In this document: piece after piece, positions 15,949-23,871 of the stretch
Position numbering within the stretch: the first letter of the stretch is position 1
Layout: each line of letters begins with the position of its first letter
DNA from: Crossiella cryophila
Lineage (GTDB): Bacteria; Actinomycetota; Actinomycetes; Mycobacteriales; Pseudonocardiaceae
Assembly (NCBI RefSeq): GCF_014204915.1
Contig: NZ_JACHMH010000001.1
Span: 372,001-436,000 of the forward strand
Reading direction: 5' to 3'
Length of the DNA stretch: 64,000 nt
Program-made: the position numbers and the translations under genes
The notes under the pieces: model-generated
Told to the model about the DNA's origin: nothing
Seen by the model: the letters and a program-made list of their open reading frames with translations, nothing else
Database searches by the model: none

Positions 15949-16809
15949 GTGGAGCGTTCGACGACTGGTCGTCGGCACCACCGTGCCGGATCAGTCACCG
16001 TGGCGGATCTGATCAGGCAGCAGCCCTGCCCGGTCCGGATCCCGCCACGCGAGGTAGTCGAGACCGAGGAATTCGTCGACGAGCTGCTCGGCGAGGAGAC
16101 GACCGTGACGGTCGCCCCGCCGCAGCCGGTAGAGCGCACCAAGCGCTCGACCCGGCTGATCGGCATGCTCATCGGCGCCATCGTGCTCACCGGCGCGGTC
16201 ACCGCCGCCTCGGCGATCACCTCGAACAACTGGACCAGCCCGCAGGCCAGTCCGGCCCCGGTGCAGCGGGCGACCGAGCTGACCGGCGCCATGGTGCTGC
16301 GGCCCGACCTGCTCACCGCCGAACTCGTCAGCTCGCGCACCTCGCAGCGCTCCCCGGCCGAGCGGAGCCCGGCCCCGGTGGCCGGGGTGCTGGTGGCCGA
16401 GGCGACCAGCTCGCCGCTGGCCGTGCGGCCGGGCAAACCGGTGGTGACCACCACGCCGGTGGCCCAGCGCACCGCGACCACCCAGCCGCCTGCCCAAGGG
16501 CTCAACACCCCGGTCGGCGTGGTCAGGGAGTTCTACCAGCGGCTCGGCCAGAAGCAGCCGGAGACCGCGGCCGGACTGCTGACCCCGAACCTGCTCGGCG
16601 ACCTGGCCGCGTTCATCCGGTCCTGGACCGAGCTGCGCCAGCTGGAGCTGAAGGAGACCGAGACCCGGCCGGACGGCTCGGTGCTCGCGGTGGTCCGGTT
16701 CCAGCAGGCCGACGGGAGCTGGCTGCACGTCGAGCAACTGCTCCGACTGGCGAACTCGGTGCCCATGCGGATCACCGGCGCGGAGCTGCTTTCAGCCCAG
16801 CGCGGTTAG
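15949..16809 (+). CDS. Single-span membrane protein with extracytoplasmic NTF2-like domain (copy 2)
   Basis: A 286-residue bitopic protein. The cytoplasmic part (1-68) contains the motif GSVTVADLIRQ, then a span (about 69-90), a Pro/Thr-rich linker, and a C-terminal NTF2-like domain (about 190-286) starting REFYQRLGQKQPETAAGLL. GTG 15949 is chosen because ACGGAGG lies 8 nt upstream; an extension to an ATG at 15802 would add residues of poor coding quality. The 169-bp gap before it contains an 8-bp dyad (15823-15830 with 15857-15864), so it may have its own promoter. It is a paralogue of its two neighbours and of the kinase ectodomain. Confidence 0.8.
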   Translation: MERSTTGRRHHRAGSVTVADLIRQQPCPVRIPPREVVETEEFVDELLGEETTVTVAPPQPVERTKRSTRLIGMLIGAIVLTGAVTAASAITSNNWTSPQASPAPVQRATELTGAMVLRPDLLTAELVSSRTSQRSPAERSPAPVAGVLVAEATSSPLAVRPGKPVVTTTPVAQRTATTQPPAQGLNTPVGVVREFYQRLGQKQPETAAGLLTPNLLGDLAAFIRSWTELRQLELKETETRPDGSVLAVVRFQQADGSWLHVEQLLRLANSVPMRITGAELLSAQRG

Positions 16810-16919
16810 GCCATTAGGCCGAAGATTGCGCATAAGTTCACCCGAATTGGTGGCACACAACACCTCAAGTCCGGTATCTCAACCCCGTTGAGAAGCTCCC
16901 CGGCCGGAAGGTGACAGCG

Positions 16920-17846
16920 GTGCGCAAGGGCAGTTCACGGGATACCGAATCCCAGATCCTGGTGACCGACCTGCTCCGCAGGGAGGGCCAGACGCCCAAG
17001 GCGGAACGCCGCCCGAGGACGGCGCTGCGGGTGCTCGGCGCGGCCGCGGGTGTCGCGGTGCTGTGCGGCACGGTGGCGCTGGGCATCACCTACGCCGCGG
17101 GCGAGGACGGCCCCAAGACGCCAGCCGCGGCGCAGCAGAACCTCTCCGGCATCGTCGGCGGCAAGGCGCTCTCGCCGAACGCGATCAACGCGCAGACCGG
17201 CCAGGAGGGCGGCGGCGAGCAGCCAGGCGGCGGCACCGGTGGCGACCAGCCCGGCGGCCAGGGCTCCAATGGCGGCAACGGTGGCACCGGCGGTCAGGGT
17301 GGCCAGGGCGGCCAGCAGGGCGGCGCCGGGACCGGCGGCGGTCAGCAGGGCGGCAACGGCGGCACCGGCAACGGTGGCGGCCAGCAGGGTGGCAACACCG
17401 GCGGCGGCAGCACCGACCCCGCGCCCACCGGCGGCCAGACCAGCCAGACCGGCGTCCCGGCCACCAGCGCGGGCAAGCCCACCTCCAGCGCGCCGAAGCC
17501 CACCTCGGCCGCGCCCACCAGCAGCAAGAGCGGCGGCATCCTGGACCCGATCCTGGACCCGATCCTCGGTCTGCTGGGCAAGGCGCCCGACCAGCCCGAG
17601 CAGGCATTCGCGATGCTCGGCCCGGAGATGCGCTCCGGCGGCGTCGAGGAGTTCAAGGCCGACTGGGCCGGGGTCGAATCGGCCACCGTCGCCGAGTCCA
17701 GGGCCGACGGCGTGGACGCGGCCGTGGTGACCGTGGACTACCGCTGGAAGGACGGCCGCACCCTGCGGGTCGAGCAGCGGATGACCGTGGACAAGGTCCA
17801 GCGGAAAATCACCAACGCCAAGGTTCTGTCCAGCAAAGGCCGTTGA
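16920..17846 (+). CDS. Single-span membrane protein with Gly-rich linker and NTF2-like domain (copy 3)
   Basis: A 308-residue bitopic protein. The cytoplasmic part includes ILVTDLLRREGQ, similar to the VTVADLIRQ motif of copy 2. The span is about residues 36-60. A long Gly/Gln/Asn repeat linker (about 95-165) and a Thr/Ser/Pro stretch lead to the C-terminal domain (about 218-308), beginning LLGKAPDQPEQAFAMLGPEM. GTG 16920 has GGAAGG 8 nt upstream; an in-frame GTG at 16911 is too close to it. A 7-bp perfect hairpin (16877-16893) lies just before the ribosome site. The glycine-rich linker may cross the cell wall. Paralogue of its neighbours; function unknown. Confidence 0.8.
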   Translation: MRKGSSRDTESQILVTDLLRREGQTPKAERRPRTALRVLGAAAGVAVLCGTVALGITYAAGEDGPKTPAAAQQNLSGIVGGKALSPNAINAQTGQEGGGEQPGGGTGGDQPGGQGSNGGNGGTGGQGGQGGQQGGAGTGGGQQGGNGGTGNGGGQQGGNTGGGSTDPAPTGGQTSQTGVPATSAGKPTSSAPKPTSAAPTSSKSGGILDPILDPILGLLGKAPDQPEQAFAMLGPEMRSGGVEEFKADWAGVESATVAESRADGVDAAVVTVDYRWKDGRTLRVEQRMTVDKVQRKITNAKVLSSKGR

Positions 17847-17939
17847 CCAGCACTGATGGCATTACCTCCAGTAGCGGCGGCACCCGAGTTGACCAGCCGC
17901 AAGTCAACCCGTCCGGGTGATACCCCTAACCTAGGTGGC

Positions 17940-18020
17940 GTGACCGACACCGGGACCCGGGCTGACGAGCGCCGCTGGCACGCCCCGATCCTGCCGGTGC
18001 GCAGGACGGAGGAGCTGTGA
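17940..18020 (+). CDS. Possible 26-residue upstream ORF coupled to the kinase gene
   Basis: A GTG-started frame of 26 codons ends in TGA overlapping the kinase GTG (GTGA). Its predicted product is Arg-rich without a recognisable motif. The GTG falls a few bases after a CTAACC-type -10 candidate, so it might be translated leaderlessly and couple to the kinase, which also has its own GGAGGAG site. Evidence is positional only. Confidence 0.3.
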   Translation: MTDTGTRADERRWHAPILPVRRTEEL

Positions 18021-19777
18021 GCGACGAAGGCCGCCTGGTCTCCGGGCGCTACCGACTCACCAGGCGGATCGGCGCCGGTGCGATGGGTGTCGTCTGGCAG
18101 GCCAAGGACGAACGTCTCCAGCGGGTCGTGGCGGTCAAGCAGCTGCTGCTCCAGCCCAACCTGGAGCACTCCGAGGCGGAAGAGGCCAAGCAGCGGGCGA
18201 TGCGCGAGGGCCGGATCGCGGCCCGGTTGCAGCACCCCAACGCGATCGGCGTCTTCGACGTGGCCGAGGACGACGGCGCGCCGTGGCTGGTGATGGAGTA
18301 CCTGCCCTCACGCAGCCTGGCCGCGGTGGTCAGCGACGAGGGTCCGCTGCCGCCGCGTGAGGTCGCCAGGATCGGCGCGCAGGTCGCGCTGGCGCTGTGG
18401 GCGGCGCACCAGGCCGGGATCGTGCACCGGGACGTCAAGCCCGGCAACATCCTGATCGGCGACGACGGCACGGTGAAGATCACCGACTTCGGCATCTCCC
18501 GTGCTCAGGGCGATGTCACGGTGACCAGGACCGGCATGCTCGCGGGCACCCCGGCCTACCTGGCGCCCGAGGTGGCCAAGGGCTACGAGCCGGGCGCGCC
18601 ATCGGATGTGTTCTCGCTGGGCTCCACGCTGTACGCGGTGGTCGAGGGCGAGCCGCCGTTCGGGCTGAACGAGAACACCCTGGCGCTGCTGCACTCGGTG
18701 GCCGCCGGTGTGGTCCGGCCGCCGCAGATGGCCGGTCCGCTGACGCCGGTGCTGATGCACCTGCTCCGGCCGCAGCCGAACGACCGCCCCAACATGACGC
18801 AGGCGAGCGAAGCCCTCTCCGCGGTGGCCGCGGGGCGGCAGAGCGCGCTCAGCACGCCTCCGGGCGGCTGGGCCACCGTGGTGACGCCGACCACCCAGCT
18901 GCCCAACGGGCCGTCCGCGCCGACCCAGTCGATGCCGCCCGCCCTGCAGTCGCACCCGCAGGCGTTGCAGTCGCCGCGGCTGCATCAGGGTTCCGGCCCG
19001 CAGATCCAGAACCAGCCGCCGATGACCCGGCTGGACGCGCGACCGCTCTCGGACGCGCCGATGACCAGGGTGGGTCCGCCCACCCCGCCGCCGCGCCCGC
19101 ACCCGGCCACCAACACCGGCGGCCGCCCGATCGGCCCGATCGGGCCAGGGGGTCCAGGCGGCTCGGTCAAGAACGCGCCGCCCCCGCCGCCGGAGCGCTC
19201 GCGGCGCAAGACGATCCTGCTGGCCGCCGCGGCCGTGGTGGTCGCGGCGCTGGTCGGCGTGCTGATCGCGAACTACGCGTTCAACAACAACACCGGCAAC
19301 GCGGGTCCGCAGACCTCGGACGTGCTGGTGCCCACGACCGCCGCCGCGCCGACGAAGAAGACCACGCCGAAGAAGACCACCGCCGAGGCCACCTCCTCCA
19401 GCAGTACCACGACCAGCACCACGACCACCTCGGCCGCGCCGACGCTGGCGCCGGAGGACATGGTCTCGGAGGTCAAGAAGTACTACGCGCTGCTGCCGGA
19501 CCGGGCCGAGGCCGCATGGCAGCGGCTGGGCCCTGCCATGCAGCAGAAGACGCCGTTCGCCTCGTACAAGAAGTTCTGGGACGAGATCAAGGACGTCGAG
19601 GTCGGCGATGTCACCGCGCAGGGCAAGGACAAGGTGCGGGTGCAGCTGACCTACACCAAGAAGAACGGCGAGCAGAACGAGTCCTCCGAGACCCGGGTGC
19701 TCACCATGGTCCCCAACGCGGACACCGGCGCGGCGCAGATCAACGGCGACCAGCGCACCGGCGGCGGCAACAACTAG
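18017..19777 (+). CDS. Transmembrane serine/threonine protein kinase (PknB-type)
   Basis: A 586-residue receptor-like Hanks kinase. The kinase domain (about 10-270) has the glycine loop IGAGAMGVV, Lys41, HRDVKPGN (Asp139), DFG (Asp157) and the activation loop TVTRTGMLAGTPAYLAPE with phosphorylatable Thr residues. A Pro-rich juxtamembrane segment (about 275-398) leads to one span (about 399-421), a Thr/Lys/Ser linker, and an outer domain (about 484-575) beginning KKYYALLPDRAEAAWQRLG. That outer domain lacks PASTA repeats and instead resembles the C-terminal domains of the three upstream membrane proteins. GTG 18017 follows GGAGGAG. The stop overlaps the convergent LysR gene by 4 bp. The ligand is unknown. 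Confidence 0.93.
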   Translation: MSDEGRLVSGRYRLTRRIGAGAMGVVWQAKDERLQRVVAVKQLLLQPNLEHSEAEEAKQRAMREGRIAARLQHPNAIGVFDVAEDDGAPWLVMEYLPSRSLAAVVSDEGPLPPREVARIGAQVALALWAAHQAGIVHRDVKPGNILIGDDGTVKITDFGISRAQGDVTVTRTGMLAGTPAYLAPEVAKGYEPGAPSDVFSLGSTLYAVVEGEPPFGLNENTLALLHSVAAGVVRPPQMAGPLTPVLMHLLRPQPNDRPNMTQASEALSAVAAGRQSALSTPPGGWATVVTPTTQLPNGPSAPTQSMPPALQSHPQALQSPRLHQGSGPQIQNQPPMTRLDARPLSDAPMTRVGPPTPPPRPHPATNTGGRPIGPIGPGGPGGSVKNAPPPPPERSRRKTILLAAAAVVVAALVGVLIANYAFNNNTGNAGPQTSDVLVPTTAAAPTKKTTPKKTTAEATSSSSTTTSTTTTSAAPTLAPEDMVSEVKKYYALLPDRAEAAWQRLGPAMQQKTPFASYKKFWDEIKDVEVGDVTAQGKDKVRVQLTYTKKNGEQNESSETRVLTMVPNADTGAAQINGDQRTGGGNN

Positions 19778-20679
19778 CGGGCGGCCGTTCGCGCGGCCGC
19801 CTGGAGCGCGCCGAGCAGCGCGCGCAGCACCGGCCGGCCCGCGTCGGCGGTGCGCACCGCGGCGTAGATCCGGCGCACCGGCTCCGGGTTGCGGACCTTG
19901 CGCACCAGCACGCCGGGGTGCACCGCGCCCAGGCCCAGTTTGGGCACCAGGGTCAGGCCGAGGCCGGCCGCGGCGAAGCCCTGGGCGGTGGGGAAGTCGT
20001 CGGACTCGACCACGAAGCAGGGGCTGAACCCGGCGCTGGCGCAGGCCTCCAGCACCGCCTTCCGGCAGGGTCCGCTGGTGGCCATGCTGTCCACCAGCGG
20101 TTCGCTGCCCAGGTCGGCCAGGTCGATGACCCGTTTCGCGGCCAGCCGGTGGCCCTTGGGCAGGACCAGCCGGTAGGGGTCGTCGAAGAGGTGGGTGAGC
20201 TGGATGCCCGGCACCACCGGCTCGTCGTCGAAGACCACCACCACGGCCAGGTCGGAGCGGCCTGCGATCACCTCGTCGAGGGGGCTCTCCGGGTCCTTGA
20301 GGGTCAGGTCGAGCCGGACCGTGGGGTGTTCCCGGCGGAAGGCGGCGACCGCCGGCGGGACCAGGGCGGCGCCGGCGGTGGCGAAGAAGCTGACGCCGAG
20401 CCGTCCGGTGCGGCCCTCGCGCAGGTCGGCGAGGGAGCGCTCGGCCTCGGCCAGCTGGGCGGTGATCACCCCGGCGTGGTCGGCGAGCAGCCTGCCCGCC
20501 GCGGTGGGGCGCACGCCGCGGCCGGACTTCTCCAGCAGCGGCAGGCCTGCCTCGCGTTCCAGCGCGGTGATCTGCTGGCTGATCGCCGAGGGCGTGTAGC
20601 CCAGGTTGGTGGCCGCGGCGGTGACCGAACCGCTGGTCACCACGGCTCGGAGGACTCGCATCCGGCGCACGTCGAGCAT
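19774..20679 (-). CDS. LysR family transcriptional regulator
   Basis: A 301-residue LTTR with an N-terminal winged helix (MLDVRRMRVLRAVVTSGSVT, then GYTPSAISQQITALE) and a C-terminal periplasmic-binding-fold effector domain (about 90-300). It diverges from the EamA transporter gene at 20762 across 82 bp of comparatively AT-rich sequence, the classic arrangement for an LTTR controlling an adjacent exporter. The inducer is unknown. The 3' end overlaps the kinase gene by 4 bp. Confidence 0.93.
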   Translation of the reverse strand: MLDVRRMRVLRAVVTSGSVTAAATNLGYTPSAISQQITALEREAGLPLLEKSGRGVRPTAAGRLLADHAGVITAQLAEAERSLADLREGRTGRLGVSFFATAGAALVPPAVAAFRREHPTVRLDLTLKDPESPLDEVIAGRSDLAVVVVFDDEPVVPGIQLTHLFDDPYRLVLPKGHRLAAKRVIDLADLGSEPLVDSMATSGPCRKAVLEACASAGFSPCFVVESDDFPTAQGFAAAGLGLTLVPKLGLGAVHPGVLVRKVRNPEPVRRIYAAVRTADAGRPVLRALLGALQAAARTAAR

Positions 20680-20761
20680 GCCCCGACTGTACAGATTCGC
20701 TAAAGGGTCGTGTAGAAGTATTCACTTGTGCTGACAGGTTGCGGAGCGCACCGTTGCTGAC

Positions 20762-21691
20762 GTGACATCCAAGGGCAATCTGGTGCGGTTGGGCCTGCTG
20801 GCGCTGTTCTGGGGCTCCAGCTTCCTCTGGATCAAGTTCGCGCTGACCGGGTTCTCCCCGGTGCAGATCGTGCTGATCCGGGTGGGGCTGGGGGCGCTGG
20901 TGCTGCTCGCGGTGGTGCGGGTGCAGCGGCTCCGGCTGCCGCGCGGTGGTCGACTGTGGGGTCACCTGGTGGTGGCCGCCTTCTTCAGCAACGTGCTGCC
21001 GTTCACCCTGTTCGGCATCGGCGAGCTGACCGTGGACTCGGGCATGGCGGGCGTGCTCAACGCCACCGTGCCGCTGTGGACAGTGCTGCTCGGCCTGGTG
21101 GTCGGCCAGGAACGGCGGATCAGCCTGGTCAGGGCGATCGGGCTGGCGATCGGGTTCGCCGGCACGCTGGTGATCTTCGCCCCGTGGCAGGGCGCGACCT
21201 CGGAACTCGGCGGCGCGCTGGCGATCACCGCGGCCGCGGTGAGCTACGGCATCGGCGCGCTGTACATGGCCAGGTTCCTGGCCGGTGAGGGCCTGCCGCC
21301 GGTGGTGGTCTCGGCCGCGCAGATGATCTCGGCCACCGCGCTGATCGCGCTGGCGGTGCCCTTCGCCGGGCTGCAGCCGGTGCACCTGAGCTTCGCCTCG
21401 GTGGGTGCGGTGACCGTGCTCGGCGTGCTGGGCACCGGGATCGCGTTCATCTTCTTCTACCGGCTGATCGCCGATGAGGGCCCGACCAGCGCGACCACGG
21501 TGGCCTACCTGATGCCGCTGGTGTCGGTGCTGCTGGGTGCGGTGGTGCTGCAGGAGGAGATCGGACTTCGGGTGGTGCTGGGCATGGCCGTGGTGCTCGC
21601 CGGGGTCATGCTGGCCCGGCGCCAGCCGAAGGTGGCCGCTGTCGCACCGGAACCACTGCCGGTGCCCGCGGCGGCCACCGCCGGGAAGTGA
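20762..21691 (+). CDS. EamA/DMT family transporter
   Basis: A 309-residue drug/metabolite transporter with ten hydrophobic segments forming two EamA repeats (about 5-135 and 145-285). The first repeat has LALFWGSSFLWIKFAL, a family hallmark. Members export amino acids, nucleobases or toxic metabolites; the substrate cannot be told. GTG 20762 is the start. The divergent LysR gene is the likely regulator. A perfect 11-bp hairpin at 21697-21723 ends the transcript. Confidence 0.92.
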   Translation: MTSKGNLVRLGLLALFWGSSFLWIKFALTGFSPVQIVLIRVGLGALVLLAVVRVQRLRLPRGGRLWGHLVVAAFFSNVLPFTLFGIGELTVDSGMAGVLNATVPLWTVLLGLVVGQERRISLVRAIGLAIGFAGTLVIFAPWQGATSELGGALAITAAAVSYGIGALYMARFLAGEGLPPVVVSAAQMISATALIALAVPFAGLQPVHLSFASVGAVTVLGVLGTGIAFIFFYRLIADEGPTSATTVAYLMPLVSVLLGAVVLQEEIGLRVVLGMAVVLAGVMLARRQPKVAAVAPEPLPVPAAATAGK

Positions 21692-21696
21692 GCGGG

Positions 21697-21723
21697 GCGG
21701 CCCGGCGCTCGACGCCGGGCCGC
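21697..21723. terminator. Bidirectional terminator between EamA and response-regulator genes
   Basis: Perfect 11-bp arms GCGGCCCGGCG and CGCCGGGCCGC around a CTCGA loop, located between convergent stops at 21691 and 21729. Confidence 0.8.
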
Positions 21724-21728
21724 GTCAC

Positions 21729-22421
21729 TCACACCAGGCGGCGGTCGGAGGCCCAGCGGGACAGCTCGTAGCGGTTGGAGAGCTGGGTCTTGCGCAGCAC
21801 GCTGGACACGTGCGTCTCCACCGTCTTGATCGAGATGAACAGCTCCGAGGCGATCTCCTTGTACGCGTAACCCCTGGCCAGCAGGCGCAGCACATCGCGC
21901 TCGCGCGGGGTGAGCAGGTCCAGCTCGGGATCGCGGATCGGCGCGGCGCCCGGCCGGTCGGCGAAGGCGTCCAGCACGAAGCCGGCCAGGCGCGGGGAGA
22001 AGACCGCGTCGCCCTCGCGCACCCGGCAGACCGCGTCCACGAGTTCGCGGCCGGAGATGGTCTTGGTGACGTAGCCGCGGGCGCCGTTGCGGATCACCGC
22101 GATGACGTCCTCGGCCGCGTCGGAGACGCTGAGCGCGAGGAAGACCACGTCCGGGAAGGCCTTGCGGGCGCGGCGCAGCACCTCGTTGCCGCCGCCGTCG
22201 GGCATGTGCACGTCCAGCAGCACCACGTCCGGGCGGAAGTGCCCGATGCCGGCGACCGCCTCGCCGACCGAGCCTGCCTCGCCGACCACCTCGACCTCGG
22301 CGTGCGCCTCCAGCTCGGCGCGCACGCCCGCGCGGAAGAGCGCGTGGTCGTCGACCAGGAAGACCCTGACCGGCCCCTTGGCCTCCGCCGGTGTCCCGGT
22401 GTTCTCGACCTCTTCGCTCAC
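21729..22421 (-). CDS. NarL/LuxR-family response regulator (EsrR-like)
   Basis: A 230-residue two-component regulator. The receiver domain (about 17-135) has the acidic pair in FLVDDHALFRAG, phospho-acceptor Asp70 in VVLLDVHMP, and the conserved Ser/Thr and Lys (GYVTKTISG). The LuxR helix-turn-helix (about 168-215) reads LTPRERDVLRLLARG. The upstream kinase stop overlaps its start by 4 bp, so the pair is translationally coupled. With a PspC-bearing kinase and the nearby guaA, it resembles the EsrISR envelope-stress system of Corynebacterium glutamicum; orthology is inferred from architecture and location. Confidence 0.92.
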   Translation of the reverse strand: MSEEVENTGTPAEAKGPVRVFLVDDHALFRAGVRAELEAHAEVEVVGEAGSVGEAVAGIGHFRPDVVLLDVHMPDGGGNEVLRRARKAFPDVVFLALSVSDAAEDVIAVIRNGARGYVTKTISGRELVDAVCRVREGDAVFSPRLAGFVLDAFADRPGAAPIRDPELDLLTPRERDVLRLLARGYAYKEIASELFISIKTVETHVSSVLRKTQLSNRYELSRWASDRRLV

Positions 22422-23749
22422 GTCCGTGCCTCCTTGCTCGCCCTGGGCATCTCGAGCTGGATCTCGGTGCCCTCACCGGGCGCGGTGCGCACGCGCACCT
22501 TCCCGCCGTTGCGCTCCATCCTGCCGTGAATCGAGTCGGCGAGCCCGTGCCGGTCGGCAGGCACCGCCTCCGGGTCGAATCCGGCGCCCCTGTCACGCAC
22601 GAAGACGTAGACCACCTCGGGCTCGACCTCGGCGTACACGCTGACCTCGCTGACCCCGGCGTGCTTGGCCGCGTTGACCGCGGCCTCGCGGGCGGCCTGC
22701 ACCAGCGCGGCCATCCGGTCGTCCAGCGGGCAGTCGCCGACCACGACCTGCTGCACCCGGATGGCGAAGGTGTCCTCGACCTGGCCGCAGGCGATGGCCA
22801 CCGCGTCGGCCACGCTCTCCCCGGCCACGCCGTGCGCGGGTTCCTCGGTCTCGGGGGTGGCCGCGCCGCGGCCGTAGCCAGCCGGACCGTAGAGCCAGTT
22901 CCGCAGCTGGCGTTCCTGGCCGCGGGCCAGGCGGCTGACCTCGCGCGGGTTGTCCGACTGCTTGAGGATCAGGGCGAGGGTCTGCAGCACCGAGTCGTGC
23001 AGGTGGGCGGCGATCTCGGCGCGTTCCTCGGTGCGGATGCGCGCCCGGCGCTCCTCGTTCAGGTCCCGGACCAGGCGCAGCCACCAGGGCACGGTGAGCA
23101 CGCCGACGCCGAGCAGGGTGGTGATCACGGCCAGCACGGCCAGCTGGGCCTGGTTCAGGTCCACGCTGCCGACCAGGAAGAACACGATGCCGGTGGCGGC
23201 GAACAGCACGCCGGCGCCCATCCGGAGCACGGCCATCCGGCCGCCCTGGCCGAGCATCCCGGACTTGGCCGAGTCCCGCCAGCGCCGTTTCTGCGCCTCG
23301 TCGGCCTCCCGCCACACCAGGGCGGCGCCTGCCAGTGCCACGCCAAGCGGGCCGACCACCCAGCCGCTGACCGCGCCACTCCACATGCTCAGCGCGAGCG
23401 CCATGGCCAGGCCGATGGCGATCACGCCGATGGCCTGCTGGCGCTGCACCGGGGTGTCGGTCTGTGGTTCGGCGCCTGCCATCCGCTGCGGCACCAGCAG
23501 CCACAGCAGGCCGTAGGCGAGCACGCCCGCGCCGGCGAAGGCGACCAGCACGGTGAAGGCGACCCGCACCCACAGCACGTTGACGCCGAGGTGCTCGGCG
23601 AGGCCGCCGGCGACCCCGGCGAGGATGCGGCCGTTGCGGCGGCGGTACATGCGCAGCGGGAGGACCATGGTGGCCTCGCCCGTGATCACGGGCGGCTGGC
23701 CCACGCCGCTGCGGTCGGTGCTGCCCGACGTGGCCTGGGAGTTCACCAT
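22418..23749 (-). CDS. PspC-domain sensor histidine kinase (EsrS-like)
   Basis: A 443-residue membrane kinase. An N-terminal PspC domain (about 34-90, MYRRRNGRILAGVAGGLAEHLG) is followed by several spans to about residue 210, a HisKA_3 helix with phospho-acceptor His251 (AAHLHDSVLQTL), and a HATPase_c domain (AREAAVNAAKHAG N-box, DRGAGFDP, GEGTEIQLEMP). PspC modules sense membrane damage in phage-shock and Lia-type responses. ATG 23749 is chosen; an ATG further upstream would add a low-complexity extension. It overlaps the response regulator by 4 bp and diverges from a second PspC protein, forming a three-part envelope-stress module. Confidence 0.92.
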   Translation of the reverse strand: MVNSQATSGSTDRSGVGQPPVITGEATMVLPLRMYRRRNGRILAGVAGGLAEHLGVNVLWVRVAFTVLVAFAGAGVLAYGLLWLLVPQRMAGAEPQTDTPVQRQQAIGVIAIGLAMALALSMWSGAVSGWVVGPLGVALAGAALVWREADEAQKRRWRDSAKSGMLGQGGRMAVLRMGAGVLFAATGIVFFLVGSVDLNQAQLAVLAVITTLLGVGVLTVPWWLRLVRDLNEERRARIRTEERAEIAAHLHDSVLQTLALILKQSDNPREVSRLARGQERQLRNWLYGPAGYGRGAATPETEEPAHGVAGESVADAVAIACGQVEDTFAIRVQQVVVGDCPLDDRMAALVQAAREAAVNAAKHAGVSEVSVYAEVEPEVVYVFVRDRGAGFDPEAVPADRHGLADSIHGRMERNGGKVRVRTAPGEGTEIQLEMPRASKEART

Positions 23750-23871
23750 GGCATGGTCACACGCGGGCAGCGGAGCCCGCATCGGGGCGGAACCCGGAGT
23801 CCCGGCCTCGGGGTGAGGTCGGGGGGCTTCCCTGATGTGGCGGAGCGGCCGGATCACCGAAGCTGTTCATC

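Noticed and set aside
17220-17400. A G/C-rich direct-repeat tract as a mobile element
   Set aside because: It encodes the in-frame Gly/Gln/Asn linker of a membrane protein and has no terminal inverted repeats.
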